Of a stretch of DNA of 64,000 bases, positions 38,546-47,443 are shown piece after piece. The stretch is from NCBI RefSeq assembly GCF_020400605.1, contig NZ_JAINRD010000008.1:62001-126000 (forward strand), written 5' to 3'. Both the position numbers and the translations under genes were made by a program. This DNA is from Streptomyces aculeolatus. GTDB taxonomy: Bacteria > Actinomycetota > Actinomycetes > Streptomycetales > Streptomycetaceae. Within the stretch, counting starts at the first letter, position 1. Every line of letters starts with the position of its first letter. Below the pieces are notes generated by a model. It worked only from the letters and a program-made list of their open reading frames with translations, had not been told where the DNA came from and ran no database searches.

Positions 38546-39190
38546 CTAGCCGGCCTCCGGCCGCGCAGTGCCGTCCGGCGCGTCCTCCGCCGCGGCGGCG
38601 CCGGGTACCTGCGTCGCCGCTCGGGCGCCGGGGCCCTCGGCCTCCGCCGTCGCCGGGCCGTCGTCCCCCGGGGCGCTCCCGGTCCGGTCCGGGACGTCGT
38701 CGCTTTCCGGATCCGCGCGGGCCTCCGGGACGGCCTCCGCCGCCTCGCCGCCGCCCGCGTCGGCGTCCCGGCGCAGCCGCGGCTTCAGCTCCTGCAGCCG
38801 GCCCAGCAGGCCGTTGACGAAGCCCGGCGAGTCGTCGGTGGAGAACTCCTTCGTGAGCTGCACCGCCTCGTCGATCGCCACCGCGTCCGGCGTCTCGTCC
38901 TCCCAGATCAGCTCGTACGCCCCCAGCCGCAGGATGCTGCGGTCCACGACCGGCATCCGGTCCAGGGTCCAGCCGACCGAGTACGAGCCCAGCAGCTCGT
39001 CGATGCGGGCGGCGTGCGCCTCGTAGCCCTCGACCAGCTTCCGCGTGAAGTCGCCGACCGGCGGCTGCCGGGGGTCGGTGCTGCCCAGCCGGATCCAGTC
39101 CTCCAGCACCTGCCCCGCGGGCGCGCCGCGCTGGTCGGACTCGAAGATGATCTGGAACGCGCGCTTGCGAGCCGTGTTCCGTGCGGCCAC
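38546..39190 (-). CDS. nusB: Transcription antitermination protein NusB
   Basis: Encodes 214 residues. The first 140 form the usual all-helical NusB domain (NTARKRAFQIIFESDQRG, RMPVVDRSILRLGAYELIWEDETP, AVQLTKEFSTDDSPGFVNGLLG). It binds BoxA RNA with NusE for rRNA antitermination. About 70 further residues are acidic and Ala/Gly/Pro-rich, a disordered tail that standard NusB lacks. GTG at 39190 starts one base after the efp stop, so the two are coupled. Confidence 0.93.
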   Translation of the reverse strand: MAARNTARKRAFQIIFESDQRGAPAGQVLEDWIRLGSTDPRQPPVGDFTRKLVEGYEAHAARIDELLGSYSVGWTLDRMPVVDRSILRLGAYELIWEDETPDAVAIDEAVQLTKEFSTDDSPGFVNGLLGRLQELKPRLRRDADAGGGEAAEAVPEARADPESDDVPDRTGSAPGDDGPATAEAEGPGARAATQVPGAAAAEDAPDGTARPEAG

Positions 39191-39191
39191 G

Positions 39192-39758
39192 TCAGCCGCT
39201 CACGCGGCCGAGGTACTCGCCGGAGCGGGTGTCGACCTTGATCTTCTCGCCGGTGGTGATGAACAGCGGGACCTGGATGGAGAAGCCGGTCTCCAGCTCG
39301 GCCGGCTTGGTGCCGCCGGTGGAGCGGTCGCCCTGCACGCCCGGGTCGGTCTGCGCGATGGTCAGCTCGACGGCCGCGGGCAGCTCGACGTACAGCGGCG
39401 TGCCCTCGTGCAGCGCGACGGTGGTGTCGAAGCCCTCCAGCAGGTAGTTGGCGGTGTCGCCGACGGTCTTGGGGTCGACGTGGAGCTGGTCGTACGTCTC
39501 CATGTCCATGAAGACGAAGTACTCGCCGTCCTTGTACGAGAACTGCATGTCCCTGCGGTCGACGTTGGCCGTCTCGACCTTCACCCCGGCGTTGAACGTC
39601 TTGTCGACGGTCTTGCCGGAGAGCACGTTCTTCAGCTTCGTACGGACGAAGGCAGGGCCCTTGCCGGGCTTGACGTGCTGGAACTCGACGACGGACCAGA
39701 GCTGGTCGCCGTCGAGCTTGAGCACCAAGCCGTTCTTCAGGTCGTTCGTGGTGGCCAC
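39192..39758 (-). CDS. efp: Elongation factor P
   Basis: Encodes 188 residues with three OB-like domains. The tip of domain I is HVKPGKGPAFVRTKLKN, carrying Lys in the PGKGP loop typical of actinobacteria, where no EpmA-type modification is expected. EF-P eases translation of polyproline stretches, which are abundant in this genome. GTG at 39758 was chosen. The order peptidase-efp-nusB is the common arrangement. Confidence 0.95.
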   Translation of the reverse strand: MATTNDLKNGLVLKLDGDQLWSVVEFQHVKPGKGPAFVRTKLKNVLSGKTVDKTFNAGVKVETANVDRRDMQFSYKDGEYFVFMDMETYDQLHVDPKTVGDTANYLLEGFDTTVALHEGTPLYVELPAAVELTIAQTDPGVQGDRSTGGTKPAELETGFSIQVPLFITTGEKIKVDTRSGEYLGRVSG

Positions 39759-39824
39759 GTCGCGAAATCTCCTGGACTGCGTGGACGACGGAGGAAGCCC
39801 GGCACGCCTGCGACCCGGCCGGGG

Positions 39825-40931
39825 TCAGAGGGCGAGCAGTTCCTTCGTCGTGATGGTGAGTAGCTCGGGACCGCCGTCCGCCGGCGAGCGGACGACGAGC
39901 GTGTCGTCGATCCGGACCCCGCCCCGGCCGGGGAGATGGACTCCCGGCTCGACGGTGACCGGCACACGAGCGTCCAGTTTACCCATCGCCGCCGGGGCCA
40001 GCCGCGGGTCCTCGTCGATTTCGAGTCCCACCCCGTGACCGGTGGACGGTCCGACGCCGTCGCCGTGTCCGGCCGCGGTGAGCACCTGGCGTGCCGCGCG
40101 GTCCACCTCGCGGTACTCCGCGCCCGGCGTCAGCGCCTCCCGGCCGGCCCGCTGCGCGGCGAAGACCAGGTCGTACAGCTCGATCTGCCAGTCGTCCGGG
40201 GCGGTGCCGACGACGAAGGTGCGGCCGATCTCGCAGCGGTAGCCGCGGTAGCGCGCGCCCAGGCAGACGGTGAGGAAGTCGCCCTCCTCCACCCGCCGGT
40301 CGGTCGGTACGTGCCCGGCCCGGCCGGCGTGCGGCCCGGTGCCGACGGCAGTGGGGAACGCCGGGCCCTCGGCGCCGTGGTCGACGAGCCGCCGCTCCAG
40401 CTCCAGCGCCAGGTGCCGTTCCGTGCGGCCGACGAGGATGGACTCCAGCAGTTCGCCGAGCGCCTGGTCGCCGATCTCGGCGGCGACCCGCAGGCAGGCG
40501 ATCTCCTCGTCGTCCTTGACGAGCCGCTGCTGCTCGACGGCGCGGGACAGGTCGGTCAGCGCGAGCCGGGGCGCGACGGAGGCCAGGGCGCGGTGCCTGG
40601 CCACGGTCAGGTGGTGCTCCTCGACGGCGAGCGCGGTGGCGCCGCCGGCGGCGGCGAGCCCGGTGGCCGCGACGGCGGCGTCCCCCTCGGGGCCGCCGAG
40701 GGCGTGGACGCGCAGGTCGTCGGGTTGCGGCGCGCCCGCCGGATCCTGCGCGGGGTCGCCGGGGCGGACGAGGACGTCCTCGCCCGACCCGAGCAGCAGG
40801 ACGGAGCCGGGCGGGGCGCAGCCGGCGAGGTAGGTGATGTTCGCCGGCCGGGAGACGAGCACGGCGTCGCTGCCGGCCGCCTCGCAGTGGGAGCGCAGTC
40901 GGGTACGGCGGGCAGCGTGCACCTCGGGCAT
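39825..40931 (-). CDS. M24-family (Xaa-Pro aminopeptidase-like) protein, altered metal site
   Basis: Encodes 368 residues. A creatinase-like N-terminal domain (SDAVLVSRPANITYLAG) is followed by a pita-bread domain. Lined up with classical Xaa-Pro enzymes, the first metal Asp is Cys (TVCLGARYRGY), the second Asp is Glu (CEIGRTF) and the last Glu is Asp (GVRIDDTLVV). The His (GHGVGLEIDEDP) and one Glu (VEPGVHLP) remain. Activity may therefore be changed or lost. It lies upstream of efp, the place usually held by pepQ. Confidence 0.8.
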   Translation of the reverse strand: MPEVHAARRTRLRSHCEAAGSDAVLVSRPANITYLAGCAPPGSVLLLGSGEDVLVRPGDPAQDPAGAPQPDDLRVHALGGPEGDAAVAATGLAAAGGATALAVEEHHLTVARHRALASVAPRLALTDLSRAVEQQRLVKDDEEIACLRVAAEIGDQALGELLESILVGRTERHLALELERRLVDHGAEGPAFPTAVGTGPHAGRAGHVPTDRRVEEGDFLTVCLGARYRGYRCEIGRTFVVGTAPDDWQIELYDLVFAAQRAGREALTPGAEYREVDRAARQVLTAAGHGDGVGPSTGHGVGLEIDEDPRLAPAAMGKLDARVPVTVEPGVHLPGRGGVRIDDTLVVRSPADGGPELLTITTKELLAL

Positions 40932-41097
40932 GATCCGAGCCTAGGGCGGCCCGGCAGGCGGGGCTGCCCGAGCGCGTCCGTACGGGCACGGGCCGTATGC
41001 GGCGGGCGGCCCCGGCGGGACGGGGAGACGGAGGACGCGGGGAGGGGGACGGGCCTGTGCGGCGGAGGTGCGCTGCGGGCCGTACGCGGGCGGCGGG

Positions 41098-41832
41098 CTA
41101 CCAGGCCGGCGGGCTCGCCAGGCTGCGCCCGACGACGTCGTCGAGCATCCGCACGGTCGCGGGCACGTCGTGGCGCGAGTTGTCGATGATCGGCAGGCCC
41201 GAGCCGTACCAGCCCGCCATCCGGCCGTGGATGCGGGCCACTTCCTCGTCCGCGAGCCGCCGGTTGCCGGTGCGGGCCGCATTGCGTGCGAGGACCGACT
41301 CCAGGCCCGGCAGCAGCACCACGGGCAGCAGCCCGGGGCCGACGTGCCGCTTCCAGCCGCCGAGGCCGACCACGGGGCGGTCGGGGAAGACCGCGTCGTC
41401 GAGGATGCAGGAGATGCCGTTGGCCAGGTAGTTGCGGGCGGCGAAGCCGCAGGTGCGGCGGGCCAGCCGGTACTGCGCCTCGGAGTGGTCGGTCCAGCCG
41501 GCCTGCGGGTCGGCGAAGCCGGCGCGCACCCACTCGCGTACGTCGTCGAGGCTGATGTGCGCGGTGGGTGCCCGGCGGGTGTCGGCCCAGTGCCGCGCCA
41601 CGGTGGTCTTGCCGGCCCCGGCCGGGCCGATGAGGAGCACCGCCACCGTCGGTGGCGGTGCTCCGTGGGGCATGGGTGCGGGCGGCGGGCTGGGCAGGGC
41701 CACGGGGCCGCCGACCGGGAGCTTGATGTGGCCGGTCGTCTCCACCGCGTCGTGCGGCCCGGCCGGCGGCGGCGGGCCGGCAGGGCCAGGTCTGCCCTGG
41801 GGCGGCTGCGGAACCCCCACTGCGTGCTGCAT
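41098..41832 (-). CDS. P-loop ATPase/kinase-like protein
   Basis: Encodes 244 residues from the ATG at 41832 (GAGGG ahead); an ATG at 41883 would add 17 residues. A Pro/Gly-rich N-terminus (about 1-60) is followed by Walker A LLIGPAGAGKTTVARHW, then SLDDVREWV, ILDDAVFPDRPVV and a C-terminal EEVARIHGRMAGWYG. The pattern is that of small AAA_33/zeta-like kinases that phosphorylate small molecules. A target cannot be named. It lies between the M24 gene and the kinase locus. Confidence 0.75.
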   Translation of the reverse strand: MQHAVGVPQPPQGRPGPAGPPPPAGPHDAVETTGHIKLPVGGPVALPSPPPAPMPHGAPPPTVAVLLIGPAGAGKTTVARHWADTRRAPTAHISLDDVREWVRAGFADPQAGWTDHSEAQYRLARRTCGFAARNYLANGISCILDDAVFPDRPVVGLGGWKRHVGPGLLPVVLLPGLESVLARNAARTGNRRLADEEVARIHGRMAGWYGSGLPIIDNSRHDVPATVRMLDDVVGRSLASPPAW

Positions 41833-41976
41833 CCCGTGCACCCTCGCTCTTGACCCGTCACGTACCGACACCCGGCTGGTCATGGCCGTACCGCGGTCCG
41901 CGGCTGCCTTAGCCCCGCACGGTACCCGTACGACCCGCCATGGTGGGAACGATCCTGCCAGGAGCCCCGCGGGGGC

Positions 41977-42192
41977 CTAGTCCCAGGTGTGCTTTCCGCC
42001 CAGCAGCAACGTGTGCTCCAGTACGTCCTCCATCGGGTCGTCGATCTGCCCGGTGCGCAGCAGCGCGAAGCTCGACCCGTTCGAGACGGTGCCGCCGTTG
42101 TAGTGCTCGTCGGCGGCGGCGACTCCTCCCTGCAGTCCCACGCCCGCCGGCGCCGCGACCATCGCGACCGCCACCCGTGCCCATACGCGCAT
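41977..42192 (-). CDS. Small secreted protein
   Basis: Encodes 71 residues. ATG at 42192 has GAGGAG eight bases ahead. A Sec signal peptide (MRVWARVAVAMVAAPAGVGL, with a likely AAA cut near residue 27) leaves a mature peptide of about 44 residues starting DEHYNGGTVSNGSSFALLRT and ending in LLLGGKHTWD, with no cysteines. It is not a chaplin, rodlin or lantibiotic by pattern. It is divergent from the kinase genes, with 192 bases between. I do not know the family. Confidence 0.7.
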   Translation of the reverse strand: MRVWARVAVAMVAAPAGVGLQGGVAAADEHYNGGTVSNGSSFALLRTGQIDDPMEDVLEHTLLLGGKHTWD

Positions 42193-42384
42193 ACGCGTTT
42201 CTCCTCGTCGTCGGTGTTGCCGAGTGCTTCTGACGGGGACCCGGCGGTCCCGCCTTCCTATCCGCCAGAGGGGCGGCGAGGTTACGCCTTCGTACCGAGG
42301 AGAAGATCCGGAACTCCAATGGCGGTACGGGGCGTCTCTGTCATCCGAGCGGCGGGAGACGAAGGACCGGCGAAGGAGCGGCGG

Positions 42385-44982
42385 ATGAGTGGTCGGCAGG
42401 AGGCGGACGGCGGGGCGCGGTTCGGCCCGTACCGCGTGGTCGGATCGCTCGGCCGGGGCGCCATGGGCCGGGTGTTCCTCGCCCGCGACGCCGCCGGCCG
42501 GGCGGCGGCCGTCAAGGTCGTGCACTCCTTCCTCGCCCGCGACCCCGAGTTCCGCGTCCGGTTCGCCCGGGAGGTGGCTGCGGCGGGGGCGGTGACGAGC
42601 CCCTGCACGGCGGCGCTGCTGGCCGCGGACCCCGACGCCGAACGTCCCTGGCTGGCCTCCGCGTACGTCGCGGGGCCGACGCTCGCCGCGCTGCTGAGGG
42701 CGCACGGGCCGCTGGACGAGGGGCGGTTGAGAGGGCTGGCCGCCGCGCTGGCGGCGGCGCTGGCGGCGATCCACGCGGCGGGGATCGTGCACCGGGACCT
42801 GAAGCCGTCGAACGTGATCGTGGGCGCCGGCGGGCCGTGCGTCATCGACTTCGGGGTGGCCCGCGCGGCCGACGCGACGCGGCTGACGGGAACAGGCGTG
42901 CTGATGGGCACCGCCGGGTACGCGGCGCCGGAACACCTGACCGAGGGCGTCTCGACGCCGGCCTGCGACGTGTTCGCGCTGGGCGCGGTGCTGGCGACGG
43001 CGGCCACGGGGCGGCGGCCGTTCGGCGACGGCCCTGCGCACGCGGCGGCGTACCGGACGGTGCACGGGGAGCCGGACCTCGCGGGAGTGCCGGAGGGGCT
43101 GCGGGAGTTGGTCGCGGGCTGCCTGGCCAAGGACCCGGACGGGCGGCCCGGGTTGGCGGCGGTCGCGGAGGCGGCCGGTCCCGCGGGCGGGGTGTCGTGG
43201 GCGTTCGCGGCGGAGGCGGTACGGGACCGGGGGGCCGGGCCCGTACGGGAGGAAGGCGCATCCGGCCCCGGCGGGGCAGGGACCCCGCGGGACGCGGGCG
43301 GCGCGCCCGACGTGCGCGACATGCACGACGAGCCGCCCGCCGATCTCCCCCGCGACCGGCCCGTGCCGCGGAACGGCGCAGGCCCCGCGGGGGTCTTCGG
43401 GCCGCCGTCCGACCTCGGCCCCGCACCGCCGACGGCGGACCCCGGGGCACGCGCCCTGCCGGGACCGCCCGTCACCGCCGACGCGCGCCGCTACGCCGGC
43501 GGCCCCCGGCGCCGCCGGGGCGTGCTCGCCGCCGCTGGCGCCGCCGTCGCGGTGCTCGCGGCCACCGCCGTCCTCGCCACGTCCCTCCTCGGCGACGGCG
43601 GCGACGGGGGCGAGCGCGGCGGGAACGGCGCGCCGCCGGGCGCCGCCGGCCGCGGCCGCCCCTCGGCCTCCGGCTCGCCCGTCACCAACCCGGCGCAGCC
43701 CGGCGGCGACCGGGCCCTGCCCGAGCCCGCCAGCCTCGTCGACGACGTCAGCCTTGCCGCCGGCGAGTGGTCCGTGACCTGGGACAACCGTCCGCCCGAG
43801 CCCGCTGCCGGGGAAGGCACCAACGAGATCACCCCCCTCGGCCTGCTCGGCGTCTGGCTCACCGACGACACCGTCGTCCAGGCCGACGAGCACGCCGTGC
43901 GCGGCTACGACCGTGCCGACGGCGACCTCCGGTGGACCGCCACGCCCCCGGCGAGGGGGCTGGTGCCGTGCGCCATGTCCCGGACCGTGAGCGACGGCCG
44001 GGGTGCCGTCGCGTACGGCACCTCCGCCGAGGCCGACGAGGGCTGCGACCGGCTCGCCGTCCTCGACACCGGCAGTGGCGCGACCGTCTGGCGCACCGGG
44101 CTGCGGCCCCCGGACGGAGACCGGGACCACGCGGTGAGCACGAGGGTCGGGGTCGTGGGCGACCGGGTCGTCGTCCGCTCGTACTCCGGCCTCGTCGGCT
44201 ACGCCCTCGGCGACGGCCGCCCGGTGTGGCTGCGCACCCCGAGGACCGGCGACGGGTGCGCCCTCGGCGACGCCGCCGCGGGGCAGAGGAGCGTCGCGAT
44301 GATCTCCGTCTGCGCGCCCCCGGGCGACGACCGGCGACGGGCCGACCAGTCGAGCGGGAGCCGGGTGCGCGTCGCGCAGCTCAACGCGGCGGACGGCACG
44401 GAGCGCTGGTCCACCGAGCTGGGCGCGGGGATCACCGGCGGCAACATCGAGACGGTCGAGCCCGTCGCCGTACGGACCTACCTGGAGGACTCCGACGAGC
44501 AGCCGCTCCAGGTCTTCGCCCCGGACGGGGCCGCGCACCGGCCGCTGACCGGGAAGCAGCCGTTCGGCGACGTCGTCACGAGCAACTTCGGCGAGGCCCT
44601 CGCGCCCGAACTGGTCGGCTGGCGGAACACCCTGGTCACCCCGTACCACGCCGGACCCGAGACGCGGCCGAGGTTCGGCATCGCGGCGTACGACGCGCGC
44701 ACCGGCGAGTGGCGCTGGCACCGCACCCTGCCCGGGGACGCCATCGGCGCGGTCTACGGCGTGGACGACGACGGGGTGCTCCTCGGCAGCTCGGAGAAGG
44801 TCCTCGGCAACATCCCGCTGATGCGGCTGGCCCTGGCGGACGGGGACGTCCGCACCGGCGGCACGCTCCCGCTGCAGATCCCCGGCGTCGACGCCCTGCT
44901 GGCACGAGAGGACACCGTGATCATCTTCGACTCGCCGACTTCCACCGAGGGCATGGCGCTGCTGTCCGCGCCGGGCGCATGA
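42385..44982 (+). CDS. Ser/Thr protein kinase with extracellular PQQ-type propeller (first of pair)
   Basis: Encodes 865 residues. The kinase domain (about 12-270) has the Gly loop GRGAMGRV, ATP Lys K44, HRDLKPSN with D138, and DFG at 155-157. A Pro/Gly/Asp-rich linker leads to one membrane helix (about 380-402, after RRRRGVLAAAGAAV). The outside part (about 450-865) holds repeated blades such as VRGYDRADGDLRW, VAQLNAADGTERW and IAAYDARTGEWRW, typical of PQQ/beta-propeller sensors. ATG at 42385 has AAGGAG. Its stop overlaps the next start (ATGA). Confidence 0.92.
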   Translation: MSGRQEADGGARFGPYRVVGSLGRGAMGRVFLARDAAGRAAAVKVVHSFLARDPEFRVRFAREVAAAGAVTSPCTAALLAADPDAERPWLASAYVAGPTLAALLRAHGPLDEGRLRGLAAALAAALAAIHAAGIVHRDLKPSNVIVGAGGPCVIDFGVARAADATRLTGTGVLMGTAGYAAPEHLTEGVSTPACDVFALGAVLATAATGRRPFGDGPAHAAAYRTVHGEPDLAGVPEGLRELVAGCLAKDPDGRPGLAAVAEAAGPAGGVSWAFAAEAVRDRGAGPVREEGASGPGGAGTPRDAGGAPDVRDMHDEPPADLPRDRPVPRNGAGPAGVFGPPSDLGPAPPTADPGARALPGPPVTADARRYAGGPRRRRGVLAAAGAAVAVLAATAVLATSLLGDGGDGGERGGNGAPPGAAGRGRPSASGSPVTNPAQPGGDRALPEPASLVDDVSLAAGEWSVTWDNRPPEPAAGEGTNEITPLGLLGVWLTDDTVVQADEHAVRGYDRADGDLRWTATPPARGLVPCAMSRTVSDGRGAVAYGTSAEADEGCDRLAVLDTGSGATVWRTGLRPPDGDRDHAVSTRVGVVGDRVVVRSYSGLVGYALGDGRPVWLRTPRTGDGCALGDAAAGQRSVAMISVCAPPGDDRRRADQSSGSRVRVAQLNAADGTERWSTELGAGITGGNIETVEPVAVRTYLEDSDEQPLQVFAPDGAAHRPLTGKQPFGDVVTSNFGEALAPELVGWRNTLVTPYHAGPETRPRFGIAAYDARTGEWRWHRTLPGDAIGAVYGVDDDGVLLGSSEKVLGNIPLMRLALADGDVRTGGTLPLQIPGVDALLAREDTVIIFDSPTSTEGMALLSAPGA

Positions 44983-47381
44983 GTACGCCGCGGGGGGCGG
45001 AGCCGGGCGGCCGGGAGGCCGGCGCGCGCGTCGGACCGTACCGGCTGGTGCGGCTGCTCGGCGCGGGCGGCATGGGCGAGGTGCACCTCGCGCGGGCCGA
45101 GGACGGCAGGCACGTGGCGCTGAAGCTGGTGCACGAGGAACTGGCCGCCGACCCCGAGTTCCGGGCGCGCTTCCGCCAGGAGGTCGACGCCGCGCGCCGG
45201 GTGCTGAGCTTCTTCACCGTGCCGCTCGTCGCCGCCGGCCCCGACGACCCGGCACCCTGGCTGGCCACGCAGTACGTCCCGGGCCCCTCGCTGGCGCAGG
45301 CGGTGGCGGCGGACGGGCCGCTGCCACCGCGCCGGCTGTGCTCGCTGGCCGCCGCGCTCGGCGAGGCGCTCGTCGTGGTGCACGCCGCCGGGATCGTGCA
45401 CCGCGACCTGAAGCCGTCGAACGTCCTGCTCGCCGACGACGGGCCGCGCGTCATCGACTTCGGCATCGCGCGGGCCGCCGACGCGACGGGCCTGACCGGT
45501 ACGGGCATGGCCATCGGCACCCTCGGCTACGCATCGCCGGAGCAGCTCGTCGACGACGGCCCCGTGGGCCCGGCCGGCGACGTGTACTCCCTCGGCGCGG
45601 TGCTGCTGTACGCCGCAACCGGGCGGCCGCCCTACGGCGACGCGCCCGCGGCGACGCTGGCGTACTGGACGGTGCACGGCACGCCGGACGTGACGGGGGT
45701 GCCGGCCGAGCTGGCCGATCTCGTACGGACCTGCCTGGCGCGCGAGCCCGCGGACCGGCCGACGCCGGCGGAGGTGATCGCGGCGGCCCGGGCGGCGGAG
45801 TCACCGGATCCGGAGGCACCGGATCCCGGGTCGCCGCATCCCGGTACACAGCGGTCGCCCGGGGCCGGCGGCGCCCCGGCCCCGGGCCGCGGCGCGACCA
45901 CCTCGTACCCGCTGGCTCCGCCCCGCTCCCCCGCGCCGACGGCCGCGGCGGACCGGAGCGGGCTCCGGCGGCTGGCGGCCCGCCCCGTGGCGCTCGCCGC
46001 CACGGCGGCGGTGACGACGGCGGCGCTGCTGGCCGGCGCCTTCCTCCTCCTCCCCGGCGACGACGACGGCGGGGAGGCGTCCGCCGGGCCGGGCACGACC
46101 TCGCCCCGTACCCCCGCCGGGGGCAAGGACGGGGACAAGGGCGAGGGCAAGGGCGGCGGCCGTACCGCGGCGCCCGAGCCCTCCGGTCCCGCCGCCGACT
46201 CCCCCGCCGGCGTCACCGCAGCCGGCGACCGCGTGCGCGACTGGCGCGCCCCGGTCTCCGGCACCGAGAACCAGACGGCCCTGGTCGGGGGCTGGCTCAC
46301 CGACCAGGCCGCCGCCCGCACCGACTCCCGCGGCACCCTCGGACTCGACCCCGCCGACGGCAGCCGGCTGTGGTCCGTACCGCCGCCGAAGGGCTCGGCG
46401 GTGGCGTGCCGGACGTCCCAGGGCCGCACCGCCACGCACGACGGGATCGGCGCAGTCGTCTACGGCGACAGGGACGACGGGCTCGACGACTGCGGCGTGG
46501 TCGGCGCCGTCGACACCGCCGCCGGCAAGCTGCTGTGGCAGCGGGAGACCGGCGGCTCCTCGACCCGCAGCCCGACGGTCGGCATGTCCGGCGGGCTGCT
46601 GGTCATCGCCGCCGAGAAGGGGGTGCTCGGCCTCGATCCGCGCACCGGGGACGAGCGCTGGCAGCGCACCGAGGGCATCGACGGCTGCCAGTTGTCCGAC
46701 GCGCTCACCGGACCGCGCACGACGGTGCTGATGGAGACCTGCGGCCGGGCCACCAACCCCAACACGGTCGTCGAACTCGACTCCGCCACCGGCAAGGAGC
46801 GCTGGCGCTTCGAACTGCCGGACAACGCCACCGAGTCGTGGCCGCTGACCGCGGAGCCGGTCTCGGTCCAGCTCGGGCGCGGCGGCGACGGCAGCAAGAA
46901 CGCGCTGCTGGTCATCGACCGGACCGGCAAGTACCACCACGAGATCCCGAGGAACACGCCGTTCGGCGAGATGAACCTCCGCGGCGCCGAGGACATCGCC
47001 CTCCCCTGGATCGGCGCGTACGGCGACAGCGTGGTCGTCGCCGTCGAGGCGCCGAGCGTGGTGTCGCCGGACCGGCTGGCGGCGATCGACGCGGTGACCG
47101 GCGAGATCCGCTGGCACAAGGGCCTGACCTTCGGTGCGCCGTCGATCCTGTCGGTGGACGGTGAATCGGTGACCGTACGAACCGAGTTCGGCACCGAGGA
47201 CGAGGTGCACCTGGTGGAGTACGCGCTGGATGACGGGGAGGTCCTCGGCGACGGGACGCTGCCCGCATCGTTCGAGGACCCGACGGACCGGCGGGTCGCC
47301 GCCGCGGGCGATCGCGTCGTGTCGTTCATCGGCCGGCGCGCGACCGGCGCGGAGGGCTACACCGTCCGGGACGGCGGCTGA
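44979..47381 (+). CDS. Ser/Thr protein kinase with extracellular PQQ-type propeller (second of pair)
   Basis: Encodes 800 residues with the same plan as its upstream neighbour. It has Gly loop GAGGMGEV, K49, HRDLKPSN with D143, DFG at 160-162, and a membrane helix (about 336-358, LAATAAVTTAALLAGAFLLL). The outside propeller has blades LGLDPADGSRLW, VGAVDTAAGKLLW, LGLDPRTGDERW, VELDSATGKERW and AAIDAVTGEIRW. The two genes look like a tandem duplication that has diverged. Translational coupling suggests the kinases work as a pair, perhaps as heterodimers. Confidence 0.92.
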   Translation: MSTPRGAEPGGREAGARVGPYRLVRLLGAGGMGEVHLARAEDGRHVALKLVHEELAADPEFRARFRQEVDAARRVLSFFTVPLVAAGPDDPAPWLATQYVPGPSLAQAVAADGPLPPRRLCSLAAALGEALVVVHAAGIVHRDLKPSNVLLADDGPRVIDFGIARAADATGLTGTGMAIGTLGYASPEQLVDDGPVGPAGDVYSLGAVLLYAATGRPPYGDAPAATLAYWTVHGTPDVTGVPAELADLVRTCLAREPADRPTPAEVIAAARAAESPDPEAPDPGSPHPGTQRSPGAGGAPAPGRGATTSYPLAPPRSPAPTAAADRSGLRRLAARPVALAATAAVTTAALLAGAFLLLPGDDDGGEASAGPGTTSPRTPAGGKDGDKGEGKGGGRTAAPEPSGPAADSPAGVTAAGDRVRDWRAPVSGTENQTALVGGWLTDQAAARTDSRGTLGLDPADGSRLWSVPPPKGSAVACRTSQGRTATHDGIGAVVYGDRDDGLDDCGVVGAVDTAAGKLLWQRETGGSSTRSPTVGMSGGLLVIAAEKGVLGLDPRTGDERWQRTEGIDGCQLSDALTGPRTTVLMETCGRATNPNTVVELDSATGKERWRFELPDNATESWPLTAEPVSVQLGRGGDGSKNALLVIDRTGKYHHEIPRNTPFGEMNLRGAEDIALPWIGAYGDSVVVAVEAPSVVSPDRLAAIDAVTGEIRWHKGLTFGAPSILSVDGESVTVRTEFGTEDEVHLVEYALDDGEVLGDGTLPASFEDPTDRRVAAAGDRVVSFIGRRATGAEGYTVRDGG

Positions 47382-47404
47382 CGGCCCGTACCGTACGGGC
47401 CGTC
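47380..47404. terminator. Perfect palindromic terminator between kinase and aroQ
   Basis: Twelve-base arms (47380-47391 GACGGCCCGTAC and 47393-47404) flank a single C. It begins inside the kinase stop codon and separates the convergent aroQ. Confidence 0.7.
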
Positions 47405-47443
47405 AGGGGCGCCCGCTCGGCCCGGGAGTTCGAACCCGCGGCT

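Noticed and set aside
42837..44978. In-frame N-terminal extension of the second kinase through the first kinase gene
   Set aside because: The upstream part is an Arg-rich shadow of the first kinase; the real start is the ATG at 44979 coupled to the previous stop.
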